This document shows positions 33,944-44,461 of a stretch of 64,000 nucleotides of DNA, in pieces. Below the pieces are notes generated by a model. That model was not told where the DNA came from. It did no database searches and was given only the letters and a program-made list of their open reading frames with translations. The position numbers and the translations under genes were made by a program. How positions within the stretch are numbered: the first letter of the stretch is position 1; each line of letters begins with the position of its first letter. Source of the DNA: Pezicula radicicola (Eukaryota > Ascomycota > Leotiomycetes > Helotiales > Dermateaceae); NCBI GenBank assembly GCA_003008705.1, contig PDUO01000056.1, forward strand, positions 65,042 through 129,041. Reading direction: 5' to 3'.

Positions 33944-35635
33944 TTATCTCAATTCTCTACCTGCCTTCAGTATTTCAACCAAACTAGACGAATGATACTT
34001 CACCACTCCAATCTTCCTCTGTCTCATTAGCAGCCACAGTAATACACAGACCGTAGCAAGCGGCGGCACAGCGAACACAATACCAAAAGCCTTCCCACTT
34101 CCAATCTTCGTCGCCAAAACCACAGCCTCACCATTAACTGTTACAGTCGTCGAATTGATCCGACTAGTCACAAGTGCAGCAGTAAGTCCAAGAACATCTT
34201 CCAGCGCATTCTTCGAGTTGTTGAATGCCCACGGCGGCGACCTGGATGTCTCAGCGGCGTGGTCGGCGTCGTCGGGGCGATGCGTAGCAGTGACAGTGGT
34301 AAGCTCGGCTAGAGATTCGAGAAGGCCATTCCGGTAGAGATTTTGATAGAGGTCCTGCCAGTTTCCGGCGGCCACGGTGGCTTGCAAGGCATACCCGATA
34401 GCATGACTAGAGCCTATGCTGCCGCCGCCTTCGCAAGGCTGGTCATCGGCGCTGAGATACCTGCCATAAATGCTTTGACCAGTTGTTGTATTTTGACCTA
34501 ACGATTGAAGGGATAGAGTCACTGTCCGATAAGCGTACACGTCGACGGCATCGACATCGCAAACCACCGTGAAAGTATCACTCGGGCCATGTGTAACTTC
34601 GAGGCCGACTGCAGATCCGAGCCAGTGAGTGAGAGCGGCTGTTGCTCCGATCACGATGGTGCCCTGTCCGACTATTGAGCCAGGACAGAATACGCTGTTC
34701 ATGAGACCGTCCCTGGCGCCAATGGCGTACGTATAGTTTGCTGTGCAGCTACGATCCTCGCTAAAGACAGCGAGAGTATTTCTTCCAGAGACAACTGTTT
34801 CACCACCTGGACGACAAGAGATTGGATTGGACAGCATCACTGGGACGCAAGTGCTTGTCGATACCACATTAGACCCGTACATTGCCAGAAGATCGTTCAG
34901 AGATTGTCCCATGTTCATCAGTGATGTAGAGTATACTCCCACGTTGACGCCGATGGCAGAAGGTGCGACAGCTACACCAACATCGGCATATGCGAAAGCA
35001 GAAGGTGATTGAGTATTGATTGAGCCCATCAGTTTAACTGCGTACCTCACCGGGCAACTGACACTCCAGAACACGTGGAAGAGGCCATTCGAGGTGTTCC
35101 AAGTGTAGATTGGCGGCATCGCCCCATACCCGGGGCCTGCGCATTCATACGGCCGGCCGTCTGGGATGTTGACTGTATATGGTATCGTTCGTTTGTTTAT
35201 TGTCGGCGTGAAACTTGAGACAATGGAAGTTGTAACGAGTGCAGCGACAAGGAGGGTAATCTCAATATGCCAGTTCGAGAACTTTTCTTTGATACCAGAT
35301 ATACTCAATGAAGAGCGCCACATACTGTTTAGGCTCTTGACTATGCTTCCATTGACCGCGCCTTCGACTCGAGCGTCGACCTGACTTAGCCATAGTTTCC
35401 TTACTTGGCCCATCAGTATTGCCGTGATGATGGACGCAATAATGGTCGAGACGGCGGCATATGCTGTTTTATCCTTGGATGAGTAGCCACCAGATTCCGT
35501 CAACTGTGCAGGGACAAACGGTATAATAATGATAACTATCGACACAATGAGACCCAATATAATCACCAATACAGGCTCAAGAGTCGAAGCTTGCGACCTT
35601 CCTAAACCCTCTTGAGCGGCAGCTAAAGTATCCAT
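33944..35635 (-). CDS. Fungal multi-pass membrane protein with large extracellular-type loop
   Basis: Single exon, 563 residues from MDTLAAAQEG at 35635; a non-ATG extension upstream is not used. Hydrophobic segments lie at about residues 20-42 (VLVIILGLIVSIVIIIIPF), 60-80, and 130-150, followed by a loop of nearly 370 residues rich in N-glycosylation sequons (NTS, NYT, NTT, NST) and Cys, and a final membrane helix near 525-545 (FGIVFAVPPLATVCVLLWLL). I recognise the general type of fungal surface membrane proteins of unknown function but no named family. The gene is intact; part of it exists as an inverted RIP-mutated copy at 36985-37265. A local duplication of the start region lies at about 35610-35735. 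Confidence 0.7.
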   Translation of the reverse strand: MDTLAAAQEGLGRSQASTLEPVLVIILGLIVSIVIIIIPFVPAQLTESGGYSSKDKTAYAAVSTIIASIITAILMGQVRKLWLSQVDARVEGAVNGSIVKSLNSMWRSSLSISGIKEKFSNWHIEITLLVAALVTTSIVSSFTPTINKRTIPYTVNIPDGRPYECAGPGYGAMPPIYTWNTSNGLFHVFWSVSCPVRYAVKLMGSINTQSPSAFAYADVGVAVAPSAIGVNVGVYSTSLMNMGQSLNDLLAMYGSNVVSTSTCVPVMLSNPISCRPGGETVVSGRNTLAVFSEDRSCTANYTYAIGARDGLMNSVFCPGSIVGQGTIVIGATAALTHWLGSAVGLEVTHGPSDTFTVVCDVDAVDVYAYRTVTLSLQSLGQNTTTGQSIYGRYLSADDQPCEGGGSIGSSHAIGYALQATVAAGNWQDLYQNLYRNGLLESLAELTTVTATHRPDDADHAAETSRSPPWAFNNSKNALEDVLGLTAALVTSRINSTTVTVNGEAVVLATKIGSGKAFGIVFAVPPLATVCVLLWLLMRQRKIGVVKYHSSSLVEILKAGRELR

Positions 35636-36984
35636 ACCTGGGATTACCCATTGGTTGGTGATGTAAATCCTCAAATGATCCGCTCTTCTTATAAAGCCTT
35701 AATCTAGCCTTTCGAGCGGCAGCCGAAGTGCCCATCAGTAGGTGAATGCACATGCTCTTCTTATACATCGTGACTTCAGCCCTTCATTGAGTGGCTTGAG
35801 CAAAATTTCTGAATAGAGATGTGCTAAGAGAAACAAAAAGCAAGAGAAAATCGAAGAATGATTCAATTGGCCTTTCAAGGTCTTGGTATTCTGCCCTACC
35901 GAAACACTAAAGCTAGATAGCGCGCCTCAACATCCTCCAATTGATCAGTTGGTTAACGAAGGTTACCGCAAACATTTTCTCAACGAGCTCAATCCATAGT
36001 AGCGCATAGGGCTCCTATCGAATCGAGTTAAACTAACATAATATTCGACTTAATTCGATTTAACAGCTATTTTTTCCAGAAATCTAGAGCGAATATAGCC
36101 CGAATTCGATTCGATTCGCTATGTGTTATCATTCGCCAGCTTAAAAGTTTATATTAAGAGGGTAGAGAGGAATAAGAGGAAGTTTGTTACGGCAGTTAGT
36201 GGGCTTGAGGCATTTGCGCTGGAGAATAAGATGGCGAAGGATTAGGGGAAAAGGTTGCTATTTGGGCGAGTGTTACGAGGGTTGCTACTAGTAGTGAGTT
36301 TTGTTCTATCCTCGTTTCTGGTACAGAGAAGGAGGTTAGGATGGAGGGAGCATAGAGGTTGGGATGTTACTGACTTGCAAATAGTAGGGGGGGGATCGTG
36401 GTATAAGGGGTCGCCCTTCTAAAAAAAAACCATCCTTTTTTAAATGCGTGTATTCTCTTGCCTTGTTAAGTATTCAATCGTCTTAAACAAGAACGGCCCC
36501 TTATGTTGGTGACTCTTTGCGGTTTCAACAATGTTAGCGGATCTCTCTCCTTAGGGCAATCCTTCTTCCTTGTTGTCGCCCTCGTTAAAGTCCTTTACTT
36601 CTACTACTTTAGCTCCTTAATGGTTTACGGCAATGGGAACTAATATGGCCTCTAAAATCGAACTATATAGACATTATAATAGGCACTAATATAGGCTCCG
36701 AAGTCGAATTTTATAGGCACTTGTAATTGCTTTACTTTATTGTCTTATATACTGAATTACCTCACCTAATTACCCCGCTTAAATGCCTCGCCTATTGTTG
36801 GAAATGGGACAATATATTGACGAATATATGGATCTGAAGTCAATGGACAATTGTTTGATTTCTATAGGTACGAAAATGAGACTATATATATACTAAAGAG
36901 AGTGAATACTAAATCATGCACGAACAGCTTGCATAACATCCGAGAAACAGTCTAAATATAAGAGAGTGGCCTAGAAACCAAGTG
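35636..36984. other. Degenerate repeat DNA
   Basis: AT-rich, with a TTCGATT-rich segment at 36000-36120, A8/G8 homopolymers near 36390-36430, and short decayed segments. No gene. The first 100 bp include a partial duplicate of the start region of the membrane-protein gene (GAGCGGCAGC twice). Confidence 0.5.
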
Positions 36985-37265
36985 CAAGAATAATACCGCC
37001 GGGCTACTTACTCACTGGCTTGGATCCGTACTCGGCCTCGAAGTTGTATATAACCCGATAGATACTTTTACGGTAGTTTACAATGTTAATACTATCGATG
37101 TATATACTTATCGGATAGTAACTCTATCCCTTTAATCATTAGGTTAAAATACAACAACTAGTTATAGTATTTACAGCAGGTATCTTAGCGCCGATAACCA
37201 GCCTTGCGAAGCCGACAGCAGCGTAGGCTCTAGTAATACTAGCTATATCACCTATGGAGATCGCT
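36985..37265 (+). pseudogene. Inverted RIP-mutated copy of the membrane-protein gene
   Basis: Aligns with the reverse complement of about 34395-34650. Shared blocks include CTTATCGGAYAGTRACTCTA, CAACAACTRGT and ACCAGCCTTGCGAAG. Differences are nearly all C-to-T/G-to-A. Several stops result, so it cannot be expressed as the parent protein. Confidence 0.88.
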
Positions 37266-37374
37266 GCCTAGAGACGATATCAAAGAGACTATATAAAACA
37301 GCGGAGAGTACAGTAGACCGATAAGGAGTATAATATAGTCAGAGAAGCTACAAGAGTAGTAAACAAAGAGGCTA

Positions 37375-37650
37375 CAATAAGAGGCGAGATAATAAAGTAT
37401 AACAAGGAAATAGTAAAGTTAGATAATACTACTTATAGGAAGTAGTAGGATTAGAGAAATAATAACTAATTAGAGAGGAATAGGAAAGTAAAGGAGGAGG
37501 GTAGAATAATATCGTATAAGAAATATATAGTAAATATAGACAATACTACTTAAGAGAGAAACACGAAGAAGCGTAAGAAGGATCGAAAGAAGTACGAGGC
37601 AAAGAACGGAGCTAAAAAATAGGGCTTTATCGAAAAAGTAATGGGTTACC
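37375..37650 (+). pseudogene. Inverted RIP-mutated copy of the coiled-coil ORF
   Basis: Aligns with the reverse complement of about 31775-32055. Shared blocks include AATAAGAGGCGAGAT and GCGTRAGAAGGATYG. CAG/TGG-type codons of the source are TAG/TAA here. Together with 36985-37265 it keeps the order expected for one inverted segmental duplication of 31.8-34.6 kb with the middle missing. Confidence 0.88.
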
Positions 37651-37694
37651 AGTAATTTACGTAGCGATGAACTACCGTCTAAACAGAAGTCCCT

Positions 37695-38370
37695 CCCCCT
37701 AAAGCAAGTGGGTTACTAAAATAAACTAGGTTACCTAAAACAAGTGGGTTACTAAAATCAACTAGGTTACCTAAAACAAGTAAGTTACCTAAATCAAAAA
37801 CCCCAGATATTACAACAACTAAAATAAAATACACTAGTCTTTGGATTTACTCTCTCTAAAGCTCTCCGGAGCAATAACTCCCTAAACGCCGGACTTAGAG
37901 ACTAAAGACTAGCCCTAGAATAGGTATAATAAAACATTTAATACTTCGGCGGAGATATAAATCAAGTAATAATATTTAGATAGAGTTTAGGTGTACTAAG
38001 TATAATATTATAAATTCTAGCCTATAGAGGAACGAAAGAAATACTATTTAACGGAGCAATAATATAAAGTATAGTTCTAGAACCAACAATAACAAGTAAT
38101 CTAACCCTCGATACATTCAACGCCGTAGTGTAACTCCTGTTATATTCTATTTACGATCTTGAATGACTTTTAGGCCACTTCTGTTCTATCAAAGCTCTAC
38201 GTACTAAAGTACTTTCGTACCTAGGGAGGGATACGCAATCACTTGATTTAGGTAACTCTTGATTTAGGTAACTGACTTGATTTGGGCAATCTTGATTTGG
38301 GCAATCTTGATTTGGGCAATCTTGATTTGGGCAATCGACTTGATTTAAGTAACTTACTTGATTTAAGTAA
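37695..38370. repeat. Two opposed arrays of the 18-bp repeat
   Basis: 37695-37800 holds five units in reverse orientation (GTTACCTAAAACAAGTGG type). 38240-38370 holds about eight units in forward orientation (GATTTGGGCAATCTT and GATTTAGGTAACTGACTT types). Unit lengths are 18 or 15 bp. The 430 bp between them is AT-rich and gene-free. The right array abuts the truncated carboxylesterase. Confidence 0.88.
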
Positions 38371-38385
38371 CTAGTTTACTTTGAT

Positions 38386-39403
38386 AGCAAACTGCACCGA
38401 TTCCCAAAATCCAGATCCACAATCTTTAGAAACACTATAATGTCTACGAAATCTCCCAATGGAAACATTATTAAACGTAACACTCACACAACAAGATTCA
38501 ACCAGTAGTCAAAACGACGGGGACACCTACCTCCCAGTCATAGACGGCGATTTCCTACCAGTCTCAGCATCACAACTAGTAAGAGAGGGACGATTCCCAA
38601 AAATGCCCATAATAATGGGATGGATGCAAGACGACGCAACACTCTTCACACCCTCAACAATCCAAACAGAAGCAGACACAATCGCCTTCCTAAACTTATA
38701 CTACACGAGATTCACAAACGCAACAATCGAAAAAATGTTATTGTTATACCCAACAACTAATTTCCAAGCAAATATCACGGCGAATTTATCAGCCGAGTTT
38801 TATCGTTCTGCTCAGATGTTTAGGGATATTCTTCTTACTTGTCCGGCTTTTTATTTTGGTCATGCTATGCCTTAGAAATGTGATTCAAATACCACAACTA
38901 CGAACACGACCACTAACTCGACGACTCTATACACAAACACTAACAGCAACAAATGATTGCGCCGAAGTCTTCATCTACAACCACAATCAAACAATCCTAG
39001 ACGCATATCTAGATTCAATTGGTGCCTTGGGTCTGGGCGTTATTCATACTTCAGATCTTTCATATATCTATGGAAATCTATCTCTATTTAATATCAGTTC
39101 CGCATTTAATCCGTCGGAGAGTGATTATCTTTTGGAAAGGCAAATGTCGAGATCTTGGTCTTCTTTTGCGAGCACTGGTAGACCATCTCTTGGGGCGAAT
39201 TATACTACACTACCGGGATGGGAACTTCTTACGTGCCGGGTGATGCAATGATGGATGCTAGTATTTATGTTTCTGGCGGACCCGAGGAGGGAATGTCGGC
39301 TTTGGAAGGAACTGGTGCGTCAGAGGGTGTTGCGTGGCAGAAGCTAAGGGAGAGATGCGGATTCCTCAACAGCGAGGAAGTCATCAAGCAATTGGAATAT
39401 TAG
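38386..39403 (+). pseudogene. Truncated type-B carboxylesterase/lipase
   Basis: C-terminal half of a type-B carboxylesterase: NCTDSQNP, CLRNLP, PVIDGDFLP, a GWMQDDATLFTP segment in the position of the acid-loop region, and HTSDLSYIYGNL around the catalytic His. The N-terminal half with the GESAG nucleophile is absent, cut off at the repeat array. Breaks: TAA near 38441 where Gln is expected (ETL-stop-CLRNLP), TAG at 38873-38875, a frameshift near 38953 and another near 39222. The stops are RIP-type changes. The parent enzyme would have been a secreted or cell-associated alpha/beta hydrolase. Confidence 0.82.
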
Positions 39404-39532
39404 AAAGGAAGCTCTGGGGTTACCATTATATTGAATATGTAGTACGTAAATCATAATAGTCCTGTTCTGTACACCTGAAAGTGCCACTGGCGAAACTCCA
39501 ATAAACGATGCCACCTGATATCATGTCATTTT

Positions 39533-42500
39533 TCATCCAAGAACTCCCTTCCTCAATGCCTCCAAGCTCATTTCATAACGCCCTGGACTATGATCAAGCA
39601 ACATACTCCCACCGAACCTGACCTCTCCAAACCTCGCTTCCACGTCCCTTATATACTTCAATACACTCCTGGTGGCAGGCCGTCCCAAGCCTCTTCCTTC
39701 ATTGGACCCTTCGCCTTTATCTACAAATGCATGTCGTTGTAAAACTGGACTCGCCTCAACAACAAAGACTTCGCCAGGTGGAAATAGTTTACTGCTAAGC
39801 ATACTCGCTCGCAGTGATTTGAGTGCGGAGTATGCCCATGTATCATCTTCGGGTTCGCTCTGCATTCCAGGAGGTCGGTTGCCATACCATCTGTCAGCGA
39901 AGGCACTCGTCAGTCCTGCAAATAGTCGAGTCCTAACTTCTCCTTTGGCGCCGGATGAATCTGTCTTAAAGGCAAGGGCTACGGCTTGCAAATCATGAAG
40001 AAGTCCCAGAGACAAGTGGGGTATAACATCTTGGCCGTTGATGATAGTCGTGATAAGACCCGCCGTTGCTACACGGAGTGACGGTGAAACGGTAGCTGGA
40101 GGACCATATGCATAAACATGAATCGGACGTCCGGGTGGAAGACGGACAACTGTTAGCGGTGCTGTACCAGCACCAGACGATGAGGGGAGGAGAAGTTGAG
40201 GCCGCTGCTGATACTCTGATGCCGTTACAAATGCTGTTCCGGTAGCTGCAGGTTCAGAGATGAGAATTGCCAAGAGTGCAGTGACGCCTCCACCAAGAGA
40301 GTGGCCACACAAAACTAAACCATACTCTGGAAATTCCTCGAGGGCAGCGGTGATCGTGACCAGAACACGACTTGACAAAAGACGACGAGCAGATGCATGA
40401 ATTCCTTTATGAACTTTGTAGGCCTTCCCACGCCATGTGAGCTCATCATAATCGCAAGTCATATCGGCAAGAACATCATCGAATCCAAGAGTCCCACGAC
40501 ATGTCAACACGATAGCTTTAGAGTCATGATCTATAGAAACAAAATGTACCATAGGAACACCAGTGTTAGTGTTGCCAGTCGAATCGGTACCGCCCTGTGG
40601 GTCGACAAAAGATGAAAGAAGAATTGTGTCAGCGGGAAGCTGAGTGTGATTTGAGAACGAATGGTGTTCGTGGTGATGGATAGTGTCAATTTCTCTGGTC
40701 TGTGGATCTTTGGATGTGGTGATTCCCATGACCCGAAGGAAGCTGGCTCCATAGGAAGCGGACGCAAAACGAACGAATCTTGTGATATTCCGTACAATGT
40801 GGTGTTGTGGAAATAAGCCGTCAACAAAACCGGTGCGCATCAAAGACTCAATGGTTTTTGAATCGTCAAACGCACTTTTCCGGCGCTTAGTAGCAAGAAC
40901 TAAATCTGTGGCGGAGTTGTTGGTCTGCAGGGTATATATACTGGGTTGGTAGGAGGTTGACCTTCTATGATGATTCTTTTGGGGTGAGGGTGGCTGGCTT
41001 CCTGCGATGTTCTTCTCAGACCGAGCTCTAAGAATACTACTCTGTGTCTTGAGATGAGTCCGAAAAGTTGTCGGCGAGCCAGGCCGAGCCTCCGCAGAGT
41101 GAACCGAATAAGTATCTGTTTGGGAGACTAGGGAGTCTCTCCGTCGCTCGTGAACAGAATAGTAACTTGTCCGGGACGGACTTCTCATGACTTCCTGTGA
41201 TTGTTGCCCAATTCCTAGATCCCGGGAGGAGAAGTAGTTTGGATTACCTCGCTGGGGAGCTCGCGGTGCCTCGCGTGGAGGAATGATACTTGCTCCTGAT
41301 CCTCGTTCTCGTTTCGGTACGGGTAAATGCGAGGGAATTGAGGATCTTGGAGCAGCTGATGGTGAATTTGTACTAGTATTTGCTCCTCCCCAGGGTGGTC
41401 TTGGATGGGCGACCTGCTTCGCTGGCACCGGTGGAGGGTTCTCTGTGGCAGGTGAGTCCTTATTCCACAAATTCGCTAACGATGTCCCAGAACCTTTCCT
41501 GAGAGCGTTTCGGAAAGTACCTCTCTTTTCTAACTTTGCGGGTGGAGGAGGTTTACTTTCTGGTTTCACCTTCTTAGCCGTTTTGGAAGCTCCGAGCTTC
41601 TTCAACGGAGCATTATCACTGCTACTGATCGAAGATGACGAGCTCATGTTCTTCCTTGATCGCTTTTGAAAGGGTACACTTTCCGAGGTTGCTCTACTAC
41701 GGGTGGAGGATGCGGGAAACGTGAAAGATTTTTCTCCTGGAGAGTCGGATTGTGGTGAAGACGTAGGCGAGCGAACATTCTCCGTGTAGGTATTCATATC
41801 GCGAGATTGGAGCGGCGGTGGTGGTGAGGTAGCTTTTGGTGGTTCAGGTTGAGGCTGAAATTCGGGTTGCGGTTCAGGTTCAGCAGGTCGAGTTTCAACA
41901 GGTTCATTTAAAGGCTTCTCATTTTCAGGAGGCAGAGTCGGAGAGACAACGAATCCGGGCTCCTGTGGCGAACGGGTCCCTATGGCAGCAGAACTCTCAC
42001 CAACCTCGTCTTCGCTAATTTCGACAACCTCGTCGGCGTCTGCATCCTCTATTGATCCTTTGGCTTCGATGTTGGTTCCCCGTAGTCTATTCCGTACTAT
42101 TCTGTATACAACGCGATATCTTGGGATGAGCAGACCAATCTTCTGCTCATTCGTCAAAACTTCGCCTTCAAGGTCCACCGACCCTGTATGGTGTGCATTC
42201 TCCTCAATGATTTCAACTCCCGGCGGCGGAGACAGGTCCGGAGGCTGGGCGCCTGTAATCTCAACAGTGACGGTCTTCGTGGTTGTTGAGGAAGTCGTGA
42301 TAGACACCGAGGCATCTGCGGGTAAGGATTGCATAATCCTTTGCTTGAGGTTAATTTCAGGCATGTCATCGTCCGACTCTACCTCTTCTACCTGCTTCCC
42401 ACCTCGCTCGATGGTTTGTAATACCTCTTCTTCACCACGAGTCGTCAAGAAAGACACAGAGTTTCTTGACTTCTCAACATCAGGGGCCGAGCGCTTCGGT

Positions 42501-43213
42501 TCCTTTCCGATCACATCGGCTCTCTTTCCATTGTTCAGTATGACCACATCCCAAACGACCTCCTCCGACTTTTTTTCCGTGATCTCTAGGTCTGTCAGCT
42601 TGCGACACCATCGTTGTAATAATGCGAGACTGCATATCCCAAGCAATAGGTCAGCCACGCTGACCTTCTCCCCTTCTTGTCCGGTGGCGGGATTCCGAAA
42701 CTCTCTCCGAATGAGAGTGATGATGCTGGAGATGGCCCTCGACGAATCCGTGGAACCTAGAATGGAATCGAGAGTCGTGAGAAGCTGCCCCGCAAGATCC
42801 GAGCCGGTGAAAAGTGCAGTCGTGGAAATATGGAAGCCAGTCGAGGCGGCAAAGGATATATTCGTGATGGTCGAATGCAAAGTGGCGATACTTCGTTCCA
42901 GTATGCCTTCCGCCTCCAGTCTCCCCAGTTCCCCTTTACTCCGTGCCGCTACATCTCGTCCAGCCTTGCTGAGAATACCCTCAATGACTACCCGACTCAA
43001 CTCCAAGCCTGTTAAGGTTGTGACCCGTGCGCTATCGATAGCCAGTCCTCCAAAGAATGTGCCAACGCGGAGACCCAGAGACGATGTCCTGGTGACAAGA
43101 CTCACCACACTTGCAATAGGGGATGGGAGAAGTGTGGTTCCAGCAGCGTGTTGAGGTTGATTTGCGACAGGGATGGCCGTGCTCTGACTCTCCTCCCCTC
43201 CATCCTGTTCCAT
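39533..43213 (-). CDS. Large class-3 lipase, sn-1 diacylglycerol lipase-like
   Basis: Intronless ORF of 1226 residues, ATG at 43213. Residues 1-260 are mostly helical with conserved small hydrophobic segments, 270-800 Ser/Pro-rich and disordered, and about 810-1226 the lipase_3 alpha/beta hydrolase. Nucleophile elbow is CGHSLGGG with Ser near 972. The acid is probably in NGQDVIPHLSLG, and the catalytic His in LLDHSPGRY near the end. Metazoan DAG lipases have four membrane helices at the N terminus; here the N-terminal segment is only partly hydrophobic. The likely reaction is hydrolysis of the sn-1 acyl chain of diacylglycerol or a similar lipid. The gene is intact and its coding bias ordinary. 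Confidence 0.87.
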   Translation of the reverse strand: MEQDGGEESQSTAIPVANQPQHAAGTTLLPSPIASVVSLVTRTSSLGLRVGTFFGGLAIDSARVTTLTGLELSRVVIEGILSKAGRDVAARSKGELGRLEAEGILERSIATLHSTITNISFAASTGFHISTTALFTGSDLAGQLLTTLDSILGSTDSSRAISSIITLIRREFRNPATGQEGEKVSVADLLLGICSLALLQRWCRKLTDLEITEKKSEEVVWDVVILNNGKRADVIGKEPKRSAPDVEKSRNSVSFLTTRGEEEVLQTIERGGKQVEEVESDDDMPEINLKQRIMQSLPADASVSITTSSTTTKTVTVEITGAQPPDLSPPPGVEIIEENAHHTGSVDLEGEVLTNEQKIGLLIPRYRVVYRIVRNRLRGTNIEAKGSIEDADADEVVEISEDEVGESSAAIGTRSPQEPGFVVSPTLPPENEKPLNEPVETRPAEPEPQPEFQPQPEPPKATSPPPPLQSRDMNTYTENVRSPTSSPQSDSPGEKSFTFPASSTRSRATSESVPFQKRSRKNMSSSSSISSSDNAPLKKLGASKTAKKVKPESKPPPPAKLEKRGTFRNALRKGSGTSLANLWNKDSPATENPPPVPAKQVAHPRPPWGGANTSTNSPSAAPRSSIPSHLPVPKRERGSGASIIPPREAPRAPQRGNPNYFSSRDLGIGQQSQEVMRSPSRTSYYSVHERRRDSLVSQTDTYSVHSAEARPGSPTTFRTHLKTQSSILRARSEKNIAGSQPPSPQKNHHRRSTSYQPSIYTLQTNNSATDLVLATKRRKSAFDDSKTIESLMRTGFVDGLFPQHHIVRNITRFVRFASASYGASFLRVMGITTSKDPQTREIDTIHHHEHHSFSNHTQLPADTILLSSFVDPQGGTDSTGNTNTGVPMVHFVSIDHDSKAIVLTCRGTLGFDDVLADMTCDYDELTWRGKAYKVHKGIHASARRLLSSRVLVTITAALEEFPEYGLVLCGHSLGGGVTALLAILISEPAATGTAFVTASEYQQRPQLLLPSSSGAGTAPLTVVRLPPGRPIHVYAYGPPATVSPSLRVATAGLITTIINGQDVIPHLSLGLLHDLQAVALAFKTDSSGAKGEVRTRLFAGLTSAFADRWYGNRPPGMQSEPEDDTWAYSALKSLRASMLSSKLFPPGEVFVVEASPVLQRHAFVDKGEGSNEGRGLGRPATRSVLKYIRDVEARFGEVRFGGSMLLDHSPGRYEMSLEALRKGVLG

Positions 43214-44461
43214 AGCTACGTCTGTTGTAATATTTTCAAGGTGTCTATACGGTGATAAACGCGCGGGTGAGAATGCGGTGGTTCCATTCGAGGCTTGAGG
43301 ATGGGGTGTGGTCGTGGAGTGCTGGTGTGCGAAGAATAATCGTAGTCAGTGATGGGGTGGGTGGTGGTGGTGGTGGTGGTGGTGGTGGTGAAGTCGGGGG
43401 GTGGCCCAGACCAGGCAGTAGATTTTGTATAGAGTTGGAGTGGCAAGAGCAGGTTGCAGAATTGTTGAGGCATGTACATTATGGGTATGGGCTGTTGATA
43501 GTGGTGGAGAGGGTCGTAGCAGCAACTCTAAGGAGTCTATTGGTGAGTCGACGTGTCGCGTCGTGTTTTGTTCAGTGCGTCATGGTCATGCCTCGGCATG
43601 TGACAGAAGCTTATCTGATGCTTGTAAGATCAAGGACTGTGGGATGGCAGCCGCGTAAAGCATTGAGGAGTATATCTTCAGATGAAAACGCGATCAATAA
43701 GGGTGCAGAGGTTTTTAAAAAAGAAGTCGTCGGCGGCCACTTTCAATTGCACTGCAGCAGCAAGCACCGGGATATATAATTGGGATGATATTGCATGCAG
43801 CACATGTTTCCATGGGTTCCTCGGCCTCTCCCCTCTCTGTGGCTCTCTGGTCATCTGGAACCCAAGCAATCACCGCTAAGATAATCAAACCCCATGGTCC
43901 CCCATCAACGTCATTTGGATTCATCTCATCTTGCACGAGCTCTCTATCGTGGGGAAGCTAAGGGTGAATCATTCTTTCGCCATCATTACTTGCGCTTGTG
44001 CTTTCTACAGCAGCAAGAAGGATGGATGAAAACCAACAGAGTGAGTTGTAAACAGAAGGGGGAGGAGAAAAGAAAAGGGGGAACTTTTCCTTCTATTCTT
44101 AGCATTATCGATCGGCCTCGGAAACAAGCGAGTGGCTAAGCCTTGCGCCTCCAGATGCAGGAACACGAGAAACCACGGCCACAAGAACTAAACCACCAGA
44201 ACCAACTAACATCAGGCCTGTCCCTCCTGCTTCCATACATATTCATCATTGCCCCTTCCATCCAACTCTTATTGACTCATCCATCTGTACAATCACCAAC
44301 TCGAATTGAACCATATAAGATCACTTTCTTTAGGCTCTCTTGTGCCTTGTTGACATCCCCTAATAGCCCGGCAGCCGTGTCAACAAAGAAACGACAACAA
44401 CAGTTACAACCCCCCCNNNNNNNNNNNNNNNCCCCCCCCCAACCCGAACTTCCTCATCGCA
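43214..44461. promoter_or_regulatory. Divergent intergenic region between lipase and GNA1, with microsatellite and gap
   Basis: 1.25 kb without a supported gene. It contains a GGT microsatellite of about nine units at 43362-43389 and, just before GNA1, a poly-C run interrupted by 15 N (44417-44431). The gap lies in the presumed GNA1 leader, so its true length is unknown. Confidence 0.6.
44417..44431. other. Assembly gap (15 N) inside a poly-C run
   Basis: Six C before and nine C after the Ns. A homopolymer C tract of unresolved length is the likely cause. Confidence 0.95.

Noticed and set aside
41982..43154. Plus-strand ORF of 390 codons opposite the lipase
   Set aside because: Ser/Pro-rich antisense of the disordered lipase region; no domain and no splice or promoter support.
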